A stretch of 64,000 bases of DNA, from positions 62,001 to 126,000 of the forward strand of contig NZ_JARRIB010000003.1 of assembly GCF_041647995.1 (NCBI RefSeq), given 5' to 3'. Below the pieces are notes generated by a model, which saw only the letters and a program-made list of their open reading frames with translations, was not told where the DNA came from and made no database searches. Of the stretch, positions 1 through 12,441 are shown one piece after another. Both the position numbers and the translations under genes were made by a program. Source of the DNA: Pyrococcus kukulkanii (GTDB lineage: Archaea; Methanobacteriota_B; Thermococci; Thermococcales; Thermococcaceae). Each line of letters begins with the position of its first letter. Within the stretch, counting starts at the first letter, position 1.

Positions 1-90
1 ACCAGCTATCCCAACTCCAAACGAAGATGCAGCTCCTGCTATTCCTGCTCCAAGCGCCATACCCAGGGCAACGTAAACTATTGGATCCAT
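1..90 (-). CDS. atpK: A-type ATP synthase subunit K (proteolipid), N-terminal part
   Basis: The first 30 residues of the membrane rotor proteolipid are present; the rest lies beyond the window edge. The reading frame opens MDPIVYVALGMALGAGIAG, a Gly/Ala-rich first transmembrane hairpin typical of c/K subunits. The start codon follows a strong GGAGGTGAATGAT ribosome site and sits two bases past the subunit I stop, so the two are cotranscribed. In Pyrococcus this subunit is known as a four-helix protein with one ion-binding carboxylate; that cannot be checked here because the gene is cut. Confidence 0.9.
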   Translation of the reverse strand, partial: MDPIVYVALGMALGAGIAGAASSFGVGIAG

Positions 91-91
91 A

Positions 92-2080
92 TCATTCACC
101 TCCTATTTCTATCTCTAACTTAGATACCTCCCTCTTAGCCGCAAATGGCTCAAACCTTCTACCTTCACCCGAATAAAACGTTCCAAAGAATTCAACATAA
201 TGGAGACGGAGAGCGTGAACAAAGGCACCTAAAGCATTTATCGCCGTTGAGAAGATGTGCCCACCTATAAAAACTATAATTCCTATGAGTATACCGAGAG
301 GAACGGGGCCAATTTTAACTCCCCATATCATCTGAACCATGATATTAATTACGAGTGCAATTCCAGAAGTCGCCAGTGCAAGAGCCATTAGTCTAGCGTA
401 GCTGAGCCAATTACCTACAAACCCAAAGAAATCCGAAATTATCAGCAACAGTGCCATGGCCCCATTGCTCATTACCTCACCTATAGCGAAGAGGACCAAG
501 CCAAGACCAAATACTCCCTTAAACGCGATTTCAGGAATTTCAAGCTTTGAGGAAAGAGCGTACAGAGTAATGCCTATTATTATCAGGAGCCAAGGTAACT
601 GTTCAAACACTGCACCTTTCTTGTCACCATTCTTCCACCTAACTATGAAGCCCAGAAGGTATCCGGTGAATAAGTGTGCAAGACCTATAGCGAGGGCTAC
701 CATGAGAACGTCCATTGCCTGCTTCATAGAGTCCATAAGCCTAGGAACGTGGATTCCTATCATGTCAAGGGCATTGCCAAAGTAGCTACCGAAGGCTATT
801 CCAAGAATCATTGTGAAAGCGGATGCCCAGAGCATTATCTTGGCGAATTTCCAAGTTCCATCCCTAAGCTTTGAATGGCCTTTTACAAGCAGAGCAGATA
901 TCACTCCAAGGAGAAGACCATACATGAAATCCGTGAGCATGAAACCGAAGAAGAATGAGTACGTGAATGCCATGATCGGTGTTGGATCTATCTCATTATA
1001 CTTAGGAACTCCATACATTTCCGTCAGCATTTCAAACTGACTTATGAAATCAGGATTCCTAAGTTTAACGGGAACGTTTTCAATCTCTTTCTCTGTGGGC
1101 TCTCGTACGTTAATGTAAACTTTTCCTTGGGTTATCTTTTTTATTCCTTCAATTATTTCGTCAAGTTTTGATTTTGGAACCCAACCCAAAAGTCCAAATG
1201 TCATCTCAGTCTTAACAAGATACTGAAGGTAGTTTGCTTTGTCCCTCTCGTTATCCATTAGCTCTTTATAAAACAATACTTCTTCATAATATTTCTCTGC
1301 TATTTCTCTACCCCTAGCTCTAACCCGCTCTAATTCATCCTCTTTTTCTCTTAGTTTGTTCATATACTCAGGGATGAGATCTCTCGGCAATCCTTTACCC
1401 TCTGGTATTTCAACTTTCTCAAATCCATACTTTGCAAGTATTGAAGCAATTTTACCGGCATCTTCTTTAAGTGTCACAACTACAAGAAGAGAAATTGCCC
1501 CGAGATCTTTCCTAAGAACATGTACTTTACCAGAAGTAGCTTCAACCATTTCTTTTATTGCTTTTTCAACCTTTTCCCTCTCTAGGGTTCCAACCTCAAT
1601 GTTTAAGAAACTTCCAGGCCTAAGATATTCTACCTCAATATTCAAGGCTGATAGGAGCTCCAAAACCTTAATAGAAGACTTTATATTCGATATCTCATTT
1701 GAAATCCTGGTAGCTTCACTTTCGATTTCCCTAATCTTAGGTTCTACCTGAGAGAGGAAAGATTCAACGTCCTTAATTAAAGCCTCTATTCCACGATATC
1801 TATAACTTCTTTTCTTCTTTTCTTTGGGGAAGATGAATTCCTTAATCCCGCCAGATTTAGGCGGAAGATATGACCTAAGGGTGTCCACTAACCTTGAAAT
1901 TGTAATGCTATACGAGGTAGCCTTCCTATAATATTCATTAGGTGTCTCTCTCTGGATATCTTCAATAGGTATCTCCTCAATGTGAACGGTTCCTCTCTCG
2001 TGAAGGAAAGTCAGGAGTACGTCACGAAACCTAGTTAGTGTAACGACCTCTAATTTTACCATCTCTTCAGGCTTAAACAT
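92..2080 (-). CDS. atpI: A-type ATP synthase subunit I (a subunit)
   Basis: Subunit I forms the stator half-channel and peripheral stalk contact of the archaeal ATP synthase. The N-terminal half (about residues 1-350) is soluble and charged with long helices; the C-terminal half carries about seven to eight membrane segments ending with HALRLHYVEFFGTFYSGEG, the conserved region with the essential arginine in this family. The frame stays open ten codons upstream to 2110, but the ATG at 2078-2080 follows GAGGGATG and lies just after the atpH stop, so I prefer it. Length (662 aa) is normal for Thermococcales. Confidence 0.93.
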   Translation of the reverse strand: MFKPEEMVKLEVVTLTRFRDVLLTFLHERGTVHIEEIPIEDIQRETPNEYYRKATSYSITISRLVDTLRSYLPPKSGGIKEFIFPKEKKKRSYRYRGIEALIKDVESFLSQVEPKIREIESEATRISNEISNIKSSIKVLELLSALNIEVEYLRPGSFLNIEVGTLEREKVEKAIKEMVEATSGKVHVLRKDLGAISLLVVVTLKEDAGKIASILAKYGFEKVEIPEGKGLPRDLIPEYMNKLREKEDELERVRARGREIAEKYYEEVLFYKELMDNERDKANYLQYLVKTEMTFGLLGWVPKSKLDEIIEGIKKITQGKVYINVREPTEKEIENVPVKLRNPDFISQFEMLTEMYGVPKYNEIDPTPIMAFTYSFFFGFMLTDFMYGLLLGVISALLVKGHSKLRDGTWKFAKIMLWASAFTMILGIAFGSYFGNALDMIGIHVPRLMDSMKQAMDVLMVALAIGLAHLFTGYLLGFIVRWKNGDKKGAVFEQLPWLLIIIGITLYALSSKLEIPEIAFKGVFGLGLVLFAIGEVMSNGAMALLLIISDFFGFVGNWLSYARLMALALATSGIALVINIMVQMIWGVKIGPVPLGILIGIIVFIGGHIFSTAINALGAFVHALRLHYVEFFGTFYSGEGRRFEPFAAKREVSKLEIEIGGE

Positions 2081-2082
2081 GC

Positions 2083-2394
2083 CTACATCCCTCTTATAAG
2101 TTTTAAACACTCAGAAACAGCCTGCTCAAATCGTTCTTGTGCCTTTGCTTTGAGTTCTTCAATTTCTTTTTCCCCCTCGGAAAGAATCTTCTTGGCTTCA
2201 TCCTCACCCTCTTTTTTCTTTCCTTCAATAATTCTTGTTGCTTCTTTCTGGGCGTTATTTATTATCTCTTCCTCAATTTTCCTGGCATCAATTTTTGCAT
2301 TTTTCACGATTTCCTTGGCTTGAATCTTAGCCTTTTCAATTCTCTCCTCGGCGAGCCTTTCGGCTTTAACGATCTCTCTGAGGATGTCCTCCAT
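2083..2394 (-). CDS. atpH: A-type ATP synthase subunit H (peripheral stalk coiled coil)
   Basis: A 103-residue, highly charged protein, almost entirely a Glu/Lys/Ala coiled coil (ERIEKAKIQAKEIVKNAK), as expected for subunit H, which pairs with subunit E in the peripheral stalks. The open frame begins at 2436, but the predicted transcription start (about 26 nt after the TATA box at 2451-2460) falls near 2428, so the first methionines are upstream of the RNA. The ATG at 2392-2394 has GGGGATGATG in front. It appears to be the first gene of the operon, with atpI two bases downstream. Confidence 0.88.
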   Translation of the reverse strand: MEDILREIVKAERLAEERIEKAKIQAKEIVKNAKIDARKIEEEIINNAQKEATRIIEGKKKEGEDEAKKILSEGEKEIEELKAKAQERFEQAVSECLKLIRGM

Positions 2395-2450
2395 GAGCAT
2401 CATCCCCTTTTTATAAATGTGAAAACACACGAGCAAAATATGGGGACGAA

Positions 2451-2466
2451 TTTATAAATATTTTCG
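2451..2466 (-). promoter_or_regulatory. BRE/TATA promoter of the atp operon
   Basis: On the minus strand the sequence reads CGAAAATATTTATAAA: a purine-rich BRE followed by a strong TATA box. The distance to the chosen atpH start gives a leader of about 35 nt. No other gene separates it from atpH. Confidence 0.7.
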
Positions 2467-2520
2467 AAAAATGATTGAAAAAATGCAATGGAAGCATACA
2501 ATGGATGAAATCTGTTCACT

Positions 2521-3207
2521 CTATCCTCCTTTCTTTTTTGCCTCCATAATTTTCTTCACATCCTGAAGCGCAGAACTTTTTGCAAAAATGACAACTTGCC
2601 CCTTATTTGGCAAGACTGTGTCCCCTGAGGGTATTACGAGATTCCCCTTTTCATCGTAAATTGCTATTATCAGAGAATCTTTTGGAAGGCCCAAATCTTT
2701 AACAGATTTACCTGCAACTTCATTCTCCTCCGTTATTTGAAATTGAACTATCTCAGCCCCTTCTCTGGGTAATAGGACTCTGTTAAACCCTGGGGTCACA
2801 AGAGTCCTAAAGATGTAATTTGCGGCTATGTCTTCAGGGGATACAACAATATCAAAATATGTCTTTAACTCTTTAACTTCTTCAAAAACTTGCTTCTTAG
2901 TTGGATCCGTAATTCTTAAAATTGTCATAATATTTGGGTTTATATGCTTCACCAAGATACATGCCAAAATATTTGCATCATCCCTCCCAGTTAAAGCAGC
3001 GAAAGCATCTGCTTTTTTTACATTAGCCTCCTCCAAAACCTTTTGGTCGGTGGCATCCCCTTCAATCACGAGTCCAGTTATGTGTTCCGAAATTTCTTTG
3101 GCCCTCTCCTTATTCATCTCGATTATCGCAACATCATGGCCAGCGTTTTCAAGCATCTTAGCGACTAGGGTTCCTATTCTTCCAGCCCCCATGATTATGA
3201 TGTACAT
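2521..3207 (-). CDS. trkA: TrkA-type K+ transport regulator (RCK_N + RCK_C)
   Basis: A 228-aa cytosolic nucleotide-binding regulator of potassium uptake. The N-terminal RCK_N/Rossmann domain starts MYIIIMGAGRIGTLVA (GxGRxG loop) with an acidic residue (IIEMN) at the end of beta-2 for ribose binding and the GDAT motif near residue 50; an RCK_C domain spans roughly 140-220. It starts four bases after secD with a GGAGGTGATTCA ribosome site lying inside the secD stop region, so it is the last gene of a secF-secD-trkA operon. No TrkH membrane partner is encoded nearby. Confidence 0.88.
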   Translation of the reverse strand: MYIIIMGAGRIGTLVAKMLENAGHDVAIIEMNKERAKEISEHITGLVIEGDATDQKVLEEANVKKADAFAALTGRDDANILACILVKHINPNIMTILRITDPTKKQVFEEVKELKTYFDIVVSPEDIAANYIFRTLVTPGFNRVLLPREGAEIVQFQITEENEVAGKSVKDLGLPKDSLIIAIYDEKGNLVIPSGDTVLPNKGQVVIFAKSSALQDVKKIMEAKKKGG

Positions 3208-3211
3208 TGAA

Positions 3212-4735
3212 TCACCTCCTCTCTCCGATTAGTACCTTAGCTATCTCTCCATATGCTGGCCTAGTTATGAGGATCCCCACTAGGACTCCTAAGATAGTTG
3301 TGAATGCAAATCCTCTCAGACCCCCAACAAAGAACTTGAAGAGAAAACTCATTGCAACTATTGTTGTTGTTGCTGATGCCAGGATTATGAAAAAGGCTCT
3401 TCCCATTCTTTTTAGAACTCCACTCCTTTTTATCAACCGTCTCTTCCCCCCACCCACTTCACCAAGGAGCTCATCCGTAATCACTATTTGTTGATCAACA
3501 CCAGTCCCAATTGCGGCTATTATTCCAGCTATGCTAGGTAGATCAAGATTCCATCTGATCATCGAGGCAATACCAAGGATTATTAGAACCTCACTGAAAC
3601 TCGTAAACATAACAGGAATAGCTATTTTAAATCTCCTGTAGTGTAGGTATACAATCGCTCCAACGACCAAGAGAGCCGCAATGCCTGCAATTAAAACTTG
3701 TTGTTTGAAGTTTTCACCAAGTTTTGGAGATATGTAGTCTATCCTTTCAATTGAAAGTTTTACTGGAAGGGAACCACTTCTAAGGACAACAGCCACAATC
3801 TGTGCATCATTCCTTGCTCGGATGTCATTCTGAGATCCTCCAATTGATATCATGACCTCAGTCTGGGGCTGTCCAGTAGCAAGTCCCGAGCCAACCTTAT
3901 ATGGACCATAAAGTCTGAGTACCCTCCTAACGAACTCGTCCATTTCCTCTCCCTTTTCCTTAGTCCAAATCTCAACATTTAACCCCAGAGCCTTAAGTTC
4001 TTTTGTAAGATTATTATCCACATCGACTAATATTATCCTCTCTGAGTTTTTTGTAACCTCGGCTATTTCCTCTGGTGTCTGATTATTGTATACTATGATC
4101 TTTATATTAAAGGCCTTCTCAATTCTCTCAGCTAACGTCATATCTCCCGACATTATGAATTCAGGAGATATCAATGCATTGTAGAATTCTTTTGAAACTA
4201 CAAGGGTTGAATTGACGGGAGGATCTAAGAACATGTCAACAGGATATCCGGCCTTTCCTCTTGCCAATTCTGCAAACTTTTCTGCTGCTTCCTTTGAAAG
4301 CCTAAAGGGTACGACCCATGCACTTTGCCTTGGATCATAACCAACGCTACCCACATTAAGAATGTCTTTTCCAGTAGCAAATATAACCCCCTCAAATTCT
4401 GCATAGAATACACCCTGCCTCTCTATCGTTTTAACTAATTGGTCAGCTTCCTCTTCGCTTACCCTTGCAACTTTAATTATTACAAATTGGTTACCCCAGG
4501 GCTCTATTGTAATATCTTTAACACCTAAGGCATTAAGCCTCTGGTCCAGGGCTATTCTTACCTGTTCCATTGTTTGGGGATCAACAGGCTTCTCAAGCTT
4601 TACAGTTATGGAAATTCCACCGCTTATATCGAGGCCAAATGTTAGTCCTCTTGTTGCCAGGGAAATTATGGAAATCATCAAAAAGAATATGAGTAGGATA
4701 ACCCTGCCATTTAACAGTATCTTCTTCCATTTCAT
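3212..4735 (-). CDS. secD: Preprotein translocase accessory subunit SecD
   Basis: Membrane subunit that, with SecF, uses the ion gradient to help protein export through SecYEG. It has an N-terminal membrane helix (residues about 10-28), the GLDISGGI motif, a long external domain (about 40-340) and a five-helix C-terminal block with the [20 protein letters not shown] motif (D in TM4). 507 aa is usual for archaeal SecD. Its ATG overlaps the secF stop (ATGA), a sign of translational coupling. Archaea lack SecA, and the energy input of archaeal SecDF is not settled. Confidence 0.95.
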   Translation of the reverse strand: MKWKKILLNGRVILLIFFLMISIISLATRGLTFGLDISGGISITVKLEKPVDPQTMEQVRIALDQRLNALGVKDITIEPWGNQFVIIKVARVSEEEADQLVKTIERQGVFYAEFEGVIFATGKDILNVGSVGYDPRQSAWVVPFRLSKEAAEKFAELARGKAGYPVDMFLDPPVNSTLVVSKEFYNALISPEFIMSGDMTLAERIEKAFNIKIIVYNNQTPEEIAEVTKNSERIILVDVDNNLTKELKALGLNVEIWTKEKGEEMDEFVRRVLRLYGPYKVGSGLATGQPQTEVMISIGGSQNDIRARNDAQIVAVVLRSGSLPVKLSIERIDYISPKLGENFKQQVLIAGIAALLVVGAIVYLHYRRFKIAIPVMFTSFSEVLIILGIASMIRWNLDLPSIAGIIAAIGTGVDQQIVITDELLGEVGGGKRRLIKRSGVLKRMGRAFFIILASATTTIVAMSFLFKFFVGGLRGFAFTTILGVLVGILITRPAYGEIAKVLIGERR

Positions 4736-5607
4736 TTTTTACCCTCCCTCTTGGTTATATACAATCTTAGAACCCCCGCATTTAATATCCAAGTATTCAT
4801 GAAATCTGCAAGTAAACCGAATATCAGTACTGAGGCTATATCATCTATAACCTGGGCAGTCGAGAAGAGCCACAAAGATGCCAGTGCTCCTAATGTAGTG
4901 GTGCTCATCGTGAATCCAGTCTTAAGAGATGAATAATATGCCTCTTCAACCGTAAACTCCTTCCGTTTTAAAAGTCTCGTTGTTAGGAGGATATTACTGT
5001 CTACGGAATAACCTATAAGCATGAGTAAAGCTGCAATAGTTGCCTGACTAAGCTCTATCCCAAAAATGTCCATTAATGCAATGGCGATCACCATATCTGA
5101 AAACGCTGAGAACACAACTGTAAGCGATGGAACTGGAACCCTAAAGAATAAGAAGACCACAATGGCCATACCTATAAATGCATAGGTTATGGCCTTTATT
5201 CCCTGTTCCTTCACCATTCTACCGAAGGTAGGTCCTATCACAGTTGTCTGTGGTTCAACATTTGGAAACAGCTGTTTTAGTGCCTCCTTAACCTTATCAA
5301 CATTTTCTCCAGCCGGGATATAAACCCTAATCCCTCCTCCACCTGTTACACTTGTGAACTTCTCTACATTTACACTTATTCCTGTTTCTTCCCTTATTTT
5401 CTCGGCAATAGTATCAGGATCTGCAGTCACACCTTGAAGAGTTATTACCGAGCCCCCCTGGAGTTCTATACCCTCTTTAACTATGCTTCCTGTGGTAATA
5501 TAGTTAGCCAATATTATTATCAACGCAATACCAAAAACTATGAGGGGATACATGATCATTTTCCTGGGTTCCATTTCAACTAAAATCTTCAACTTCTCTT
5601 TGATCAC
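4732..5607 (-). CDS. secF: Preprotein translocase accessory subunit SecF
   Basis: Partner of SecD in protein export. One N-terminal membrane helix, the ELQGGSVI motif after it, an external domain to about residue 130 and five further helices including [13 protein letters not shown]. The open frame extends to a TTG at 5632-5634, but the GTG at 5605-5607 is preceded by AGAGGTGATAAC, a near-perfect ribosome site, and gives 291 aa. First gene of secF-secD-trkA; divergent from kae1 across about 100 bp. Confidence 0.92.
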   Translation of the reverse strand: MIKEKLKILVEMEPRKMIMYPLIVFGIALIIILANYITTGSIVKEGIELQGGSVITLQGVTADPDTIAEKIREETGISVNVEKFTSVTGGGGIRVYIPAGENVDKVKEALKQLFPNVEPQTTVIGPTFGRMVKEQGIKAITYAFIGMAIVVFLFFRVPVPSLTVVFSAFSDMVIAIALMDIFGIELSQATIAALLMLIGYSVDSNILLTTRLLKRKEFTVEEAYYSSLKTGFTMSTTTLGALASLWLFSTAQVIDDIASVLIFGLLADFMNTWILNAGVLRLYITKREGKK

Positions 5608-5672
5608 GTTATCACCTCTGAACACCGAATTCAACTCCTGAAATAAATCACTTTTGGTTCAAATTAAGGTAA

Positions 5673-7415
<1,743 letters not shown>

Positions 7416-8389
7416 TACAAGAACCCCTCCTATAAATGTAGGAGCCCAAAATGAGATTATCCTATCGAGAACCGTGGCAGAAACTGCCACCGTTTTTTCC
7501 ACACCAACAGCTAGGAATAAGGCAGATTGGATAGTTTCACTAATTCCTATCCCTCCTGGGATAACACTAATCATGGCTAAGGCCATTGACGCCATTTTAA
7601 CAAGCAAAACCTGAAGCAGGGACACCCTATTCCCCAAGCTTAAGAAAATAAAATACGTTCTTAAAACGTCAGAGAGCCATAACACAAATGACCAGAGTGT
7701 ACTAAATACAACGTCTCTCTTCCTTTTTGATATACCAATAAGTGTTGATTTAAATTCTCTAATTCCTCCCTTTATCTTACTTTCCATTTTTTCTTCGTAG
7801 TTTGAAAGTCTACTCGGGAAAATCCTTCTAAAAATCCTAAATATCCCCATTATCAATGACATTGCATAATTTTCCTTAACAGAGAACACAACCGTAATTA
7901 TGACAACAAGCATTAAAAGAATCAAGGACAGCAAAAGAACCCATACTATGACTTTTATTCCGTGGACAACTGAATATATAAGAGCTATTAGCATTAGCAT
8001 GGCAACGGGTATAATGTCGAGGATTCTATCAGCCATGACAGTCGCAAAAACCTTTGGATATGTACCGTTTGAAGATTTTGCAATATATAATGCCTTAACA
8101 GCCTCACCGCCCGTCCTGGCACCTGGTGTCAAGTTGTTAAGGAATATACCAACAAACACACCTTCAATTACCTTAATAAATGAGGTTCTAATATTCGCCC
8201 CTCTTAGGAACACACCCCATCTAATAGACCACGAGAGAATAGCTATGCAATACATAAGAACAGCCAAAGCTAGATACTTTAGATTAGCTTGAAGCATTAA
8301 ACCTATGGTATCCCTAATACCCGCCCACCACAACAGGACTATGATTATTCCAATCCCAACGATAATTGTTAAGTACTTCTTGGCATTCA

Positions 8390-9547
8390 TTAATCCCTCA
8401 CCTTTCTGAGCTTAGCTATAAAGAAGCCCTGAGTTAAGTGTTTGTGAGGATAAAACCTTTGAACCTTTTCAAGTCCGATTCCTGGGGAACCTATAAAGAG
8501 CGACTGCTCCTCAAGCTTCATTCCCTTTTTTATCATGAACCTAACGTTTTCCTCATTCTCCTCATAACTCAGCGTGCACGTAGAGTAAACTAAGACACCT
8601 CCCCTCCTCAAACTCTTAATTGCAGCCCATATGAAGGCCCTTTGGTACCTTGCAGTGGCTTCAATATGCCTTGGCGTCCTCTCCTCCCATAACTTTGGCC
8701 TAACTCCTAGGGCAGTACATGGAGCATCAAGAAGTATCTTGTCCGCTTTTATTCCTAAATCGGGTAAGCTCCTTGCGTCCATCTGAATTAATTTCACGTT
8801 CTTAACGCCAAGCCTCTTAAGGTTCTCCTCCATTTTTTTAAGCCTATTTTTTGATTTGTCTATGGCAATTATTTCACCTCTATTTTGGAGGAGTTGAGCT
8901 ATGTGAGTAGTCTTACCGCCAGGAGCAGCAGCCATATCGATTATTACATCCTCCTCTTGAGGTTCCAGAACCCTAGCAGTGACCATTGAGGGGAGACTTT
9001 GAGGATAGAAGTAACCCTTCTCAAAGGCCTTAAGCTCGCTTAAACTCGGAAGCTTAAATTTAGGCAATGTAACTTCAACAGCTAGTCCTCTTGTAGCTTC
9101 TATCATTTCCTTGTAATCCATCCTTGCAATCCCAACACCAACAAGGAGTCCCCTAGAATCTCTAATTTGAACCTCATCTCCCTCTCTTATACCTTTATCT
9201 GCCTTTAAAACCCCTGGGGCATAAAGCATTGCTCCCTGATAAACACTTTCAGCGGCAAATTTGTTAACGACAACTGTTGGAAGCTTTGGATTATAATCGT
9301 CAGGAAAGTTTGGACCCTCCCTGACGAAGTACAAACCTTCCGGGAGATATGGGCTTCGTTTTGGCCTCAGCCCTTCTTTCCTAAGTTCCTCAATTAACTT
9401 ATCTCGACTTATTTTAAGGGTGTTAACCCTTATATAGTAATGTTCTACGGGCTCCCTAAGCCTTCTCATTATCTCCTCAGCTTCCTTACCGAATAATCTC
9501 CTATAATATTCCTGGAGTTCTGGAGGAAATGCCTCTAAGTAACTCAT
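8390..9547 (-). CDS. tRNA/rRNA cytosine-C5 methyltransferase with PUA domain (NSUN family)
   Basis: 385-aa SAM-dependent RNA m5C methyltransferase. A PUA domain lies at about residues 95-170 inside the N-terminal part, followed by the Rossmann methylase: AAAPGGKTTH (SAM loop), DKSKNRLKKM, QMDARSL, LLDAPCTALG with the motif IV cysteine, and YSTCTLSYEENE with the motif VI catalytic cysteine. Both cysteines needed in this family are present. PUA-containing archaeal members resemble eukaryotic NSUN6, which acts on tRNA. ATGA overlap with the gene upstream. Confidence 0.9.
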   Translation of the reverse strand: MSYLEAFPPELQEYYRRLFGKEAEEIMRRLREPVEHYYIRVNTLKISRDKLIEELRKEGLRPKRSPYLPEGLYFVREGPNFPDDYNPKLPTVVVNKFAAESVYQGAMLYAPGVLKADKGIREGDEVQIRDSRGLLVGVGIARMDYKEMIEATRGLAVEVTLPKFKLPSLSELKAFEKGYFYPQSLPSMVTARVLEPQEEDVIIDMAAAPGGKTTHIAQLLQNRGEIIAIDKSKNRLKKMEENLKRLGVKNVKLIQMDARSLPDLGIKADKILLDAPCTALGVRPKLWEERTPRHIEATARYQRAFIWAAIKSLRRGGVLVYSTCTLSYEENEENVRFMIKKGMKLEEQSLFIGSPGIGLEKVQRFYPHKHLTQGFFIAKLRKVRD

Positions 9548-10059
9548 AGGAGATTAAACCTCCTAGCAAGTTCAATAAAATCAAAAAGGTCTTTTTTAAG
9601 TTTCTCCTTGTCAAAAGGAAAGTCTACTTCGAAGTTTATCATTTCTTCACTACTCTTAACGATGCTTTCCCAAACCTCCTTAGGATCCCTCGGATGTTCA
9701 TAATTGTAGAAATCATCAAGAAAGTTTTCCATCCCATAAATGAACGATCTTTGGAATTTACTTATGAATTCCCGCACAAACTCCTCGGTAAGCTCATCCT
9801 TTGGAAATGCAAAGACAAAGTAGAAGCCCTGAGGCGTTGCACCAATCTCTCCAGCAGGTTTAACGGTAAATGCCGGATGAGGATATTTCATCTCCTCCCA
9901 CTTGCCATCTATATAGAGATAGGCGTTAAACACCTCGCTAACGTCCTCAACCTCAAAACCCTCAAGCTCTTCCCTAAGCTCTTCCCTAAGTTCAAAAATT
10001 CCTTCCCACATCTTATTTAATAACTCATGGACTTCCCGAATCATCACCCCGGTTTTCAA
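9544..10059 (-). CDS. Conserved acidic protein of Thermococcales, function unknown
   Basis: 171-aa soluble protein, rich in Glu and Phe, predicted alpha/beta (helices at both ends, strands in the middle: NAYLYIDGKWEEMKYPHPAF). I do not recognise a characterised family with certainty; it may be DUF3201. Translated as an operon head before the m5C methylase with an ATGA overlap, so a role alongside RNA modification is possible. The frame starts at a TTG (10057-10059) behind AAGGGGTAAAC; an ATG five codons later is the alternative. Confidence 0.7.
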   Translation of the reverse strand: MKTGVMIREVHELLNKMWEGIFELREELREELEGFEVEDVSEVFNAYLYIDGKWEEMKYPHPAFTVKPAGEIGATPQGFYFVFAFPKDELTEEFVREFISKFQRSFIYGMENFLDDFYNYEHPRDPKEVWESIVKSSEEMINFEVDFPFDKEKLKKDLFDFIELARRFNLL

Positions 10060-10110
10060 GTTTACCCCTTAAAACTTTTTAATAGCCCCCATCAATCATA
10101 AGCCCGGTGA

Positions 10111-11241
10111 GTGGTATTGAGTTTAATAACTATCATCTTAGCCATCTTGGCATTCTGGGCTTTGATAATGGTACTGAGCGTAACTAAATTTAAAAATAGC
10201 GAAAGCGTTGAGATAGCACCTTTTCAGCTTATATGGAGGACTAAGAAATTTCTAAACTTTATATATAAAATCGGAAGGGAAAAAAAGAATTTTTGGAAAA
10301 TTTATGGAGATGTGGGGATAGTAGTCGGATTCGCTGGCATGGGTGTTGTCCTATATTACCTTGCTCGTCAAGCATATAAGATACTACACCCCCAGGGCCC
10401 AGTAGCCCCTGGAGCCCAACTTGTTATTCCCGGGGTCACGATCCCCCTAACTTATGGATTAATAGCTCTCGCAATTTTGTTAGTTGTTCACGAATTGAGT
10501 CATGGATTTGTAGCTGTGGCAGAGGAAATACCCCTAAAATCCGTAGGATTAGTTCTACTATTCATAATCCCCGGGGCGTTCGTGGAACCTGATGAAGATG
10601 CCTTTAAGAAAGCTTCATTAAGGAGCAGGTTAAGGGTTCTTGGAGCTGGAAGTTTTGCAAATATAATAGTGGCCTTAATTGCTCTTTTAATAATTAATGG
10701 AATAGGACTCGCTTTTGAGCCTGCTGGAGTGGAGATTCAAGGAGTTATAGAAGGAAGCCCAGCAGAAGGAATCCTCCATCCAGGAGATATAATAATTGGA
10801 ATTAATGGGGAGAATTTCACAACGATCGAAGAGTTCATTAAGATAATGAATGAGACAAGGCCAAACCAAACAATAACCCTAACGGTGCTCAGGGATGGAA
10901 AAATTGAAACCCTCAAAATAACTCTAGCAAAACATCCCGAGAAACCAGGAAAAGGATTCATAGGAATTTACCCAACCCAGCATTTAACTTCAAAAATCGG
11001 ATTTACGAAGGGATTAATGGTCTTATTCTTCACGTTCTACTGGATATATGTTCTTAACATAGGGATCGGACTAATGAACCTACTGCCTCTCTATCCACTG
11101 GATGGCGGAAGGATGCTCATGGACACACTCACCGAAAAGTTCCCGAGGCTCGGGAAGCCTATAGGATACTCGATCGTCGCATTGTCCCTTGTACTGCTTA
11201 TAATAAACATATTGCCATCAATTAGGGGGCTGACAGGATGA
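10111..11241 (+). CDS. Site-2 protease-like M50 intramembrane metallopeptidase with PDZ domain
   Basis: 376-aa polytopic zinc protease. The first zinc motif is VVHELSHGF (HExxH) at about residue 127 in a membrane helix; the third ligand lies in YPLDGGRMLMD near residue 330. A PDZ domain (GVIEGSPAEGILHPGDIIIGING) sits between them. Family members cut membrane proteins within the bilayer in signalling. Start is either GTG 10111 or TTG 10117; GGTGA is better spaced for the TTG. The downstream TIGR00725 gene overlaps its stop by four bases. Confidence 0.9.
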   Translation: MVLSLITIILAILAFWALIMVLSVTKFKNSESVEIAPFQLIWRTKKFLNFIYKIGREKKNFWKIYGDVGIVVGFAGMGVVLYYLARQAYKILHPQGPVAPGAQLVIPGVTIPLTYGLIALAILLVVHELSHGFVAVAEEIPLKSVGLVLLFIIPGAFVEPDEDAFKKASLRSRLRVLGAGSFANIIVALIALLIINGIGLAFEPAGVEIQGVIEGSPAEGILHPGDIIIGINGENFTTIEEFIKIMNETRPNQTITLTVLRDGKIETLKITLAKHPEKPGKGFIGIYPTQHLTSKIGFTKGLMVLFFTFYWIYVLNIGIGLMNLLPLYPLDGGRMLMDTLTEKFPRLGKPIGYSIVALSLVLLIINILPSIRGLTG

Positions 11242-11765
11242 TTCAAGTGGCAATAGCTGGATCAAGTGACCCAAAGCCACTTGGAACTGCAATTAGAAAG
11301 GCGAAGGAATTCGCAAGAGCCCTTCCTCTTAACGTCATCCTTCTTACAGGGGGCAGAGGTGGAATAATGGAAATTGTTACGGAAGAGTTCACTAAGAGAG
11401 GTGGAATTGCCGTAGGAATTCTACCCTACAGCGATCAAGGAAATAAATTCAACACCATAAGGATAAAAACGGGTCTAAATCCTGTGGAGAGAAGTGGAAT
11501 CCTTATAGAGTCGGCCGATGTTCTTGTAGTGCTTGGAGGCGGAGTTGGAACAATGATAGAAGCCCTAATGGCGTACAATCTGGGGGTCCCAGTGATAGTA
11601 GTTACGGGGACGGGATACGCAAGTGATAAGCTAGAGGAGTTGGCCAGAGATGGCTACTTTGACCACAAGAAAATAGTTAAAATTATTTTCACAGATGATC
11701 CGAGAGAAGCCGCAAAGCTCGCGGTGGAAATTGGAGGGAGAAAAAATGAAGCTGATAACGTTTGA
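11238..11765 (+). CDS. TIGR00725 / LOG-like Rossmann protein
   Basis: 175-aa protein of the lysine-decarboxylase-like (LOG-related) fold. Shows the nucleotide-binding loops [10 protein letters not shown] (residues about 36-45) and [11 protein letters not shown] (about 95-105), which correspond to the GGRGG and PGGxGTxxE motifs of LOG phosphoribohydrolases, but the proline of the second motif is replaced by a glycine, as in the TIGR00725 subgroup whose substrate is unknown. ATGA overlap with the protease gene; 20-bp overlap with the HAD gene. Confidence 0.8.
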   Translation: MIQVAIAGSSDPKPLGTAIRKAKEFARALPLNVILLTGGRGGIMEIVTEEFTKRGGIAVGILPYSDQGNKFNTIRIKTGLNPVERSGILIESADVLVVLGGGVGTMIEALMAYNLGVPVIVVTGTGYASDKLEELARDGYFDHKKIVKIIFTDDPREAAKLAVEIGGRKNEADNV

Positions 11766-12441
11766 TGTCTGGAATACGCTACTTGATCTTAATTTAATGC
11801 TTGATGAATTCTCTTTCCAGCTAGCAAAGTTAGCAGGACTATGCGTCGCTGATGTAGTTCAGTCAGTGATTGATGTTAGGGATAACCTGAAAAAGATGAG
11901 AGCGAAAGCAAGTGAAGACCCCAGGGAAGTTCTAACGGGCAGTCAGAGGATGCTGGCTGAGAAGCTAGGAATAAGCATTGAACTCGTAAAAAGAGCAGGA
12001 GCGAGAGCTGTTCTCTCCATAGATGAAAGGCTTGTGCTTGAAGGAGCTAAGGAGACCCTCAAAGAGGTTAAAGGGAAAGGGATAAACACCGCAGTCCTGG
12101 GGAACGTCATGTTCTGGGCAGGCTCATACACGAGACTCCTCCTAGAGAAATTTGGGCTCATGGAATTTATAGACATGAGCTTCTTTGCCGACGAAGTTTT
12201 AACGTACAAGCCCAGGAAGGAGATGTTCCAGAAGGCCCTGGAGGCCTTTGGCGTAAGGCCTGAAGAAGCCCTGCACATAGGGGACACCTACGCCGAAGAT
12301 TACCAAGGAGCGAGGAACGCCGGGATGTGGGCAGTGTGGATAAACCACGAAGGAAGAGAAATAAAAAAGTTAGAAGAGAGAGGATTTGAGGTTCCAAGTA
12401 TTAAAGGCCTGCTTAAAGTTCTAAATTCATTGGGCTCTTAG
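11746..12441 (+). CDS. HAD-superfamily hydrolase
   Basis: 231-aa HAD phosphatase-like enzyme. Motif I is FDVWNTLLD; here the second aspartate of the usual DxDxT is replaced by tryptophan (DVWNT), which is common in one haloacid-dehalogenase-like subgroup. Motif II is AVLGNV, motif III the lysine in YKPRKEMF, and motif [19 protein letters not shown]. The ATG at 11746 has GGAGGGAGAAAAA in front and starts at the beginning of the conserved fold, so the 17 upstream codons are not used. The substrate is unknown. Confidence 0.85.
   Translation: MKLITFDVWNTLLDLNLMLDEFSFQLAKLAGLCVADVVQSVIDVRDNLKKMRAKASEDPREVLTGSQRMLAEKLGISIELVKRAGARAVLSIDERLVLEGAKETLKEVKGKGINTAVLGNVMFWAGSYTRLLLEKFGLMEFIDMSFFADEVLTYKPRKEMFQKALEAFGVRPEEALHIGDTYAEDYQGARNAGMWAVWINHEGREIKKLEERGFEVPSIKGLLKVLNSLGS

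Noticed and set aside
9694-10020. Plus-strand open frame of 108 codons
   Set aside because: Antisense shadow of the acidic Thermococcales gene; no ribosome site or family match.
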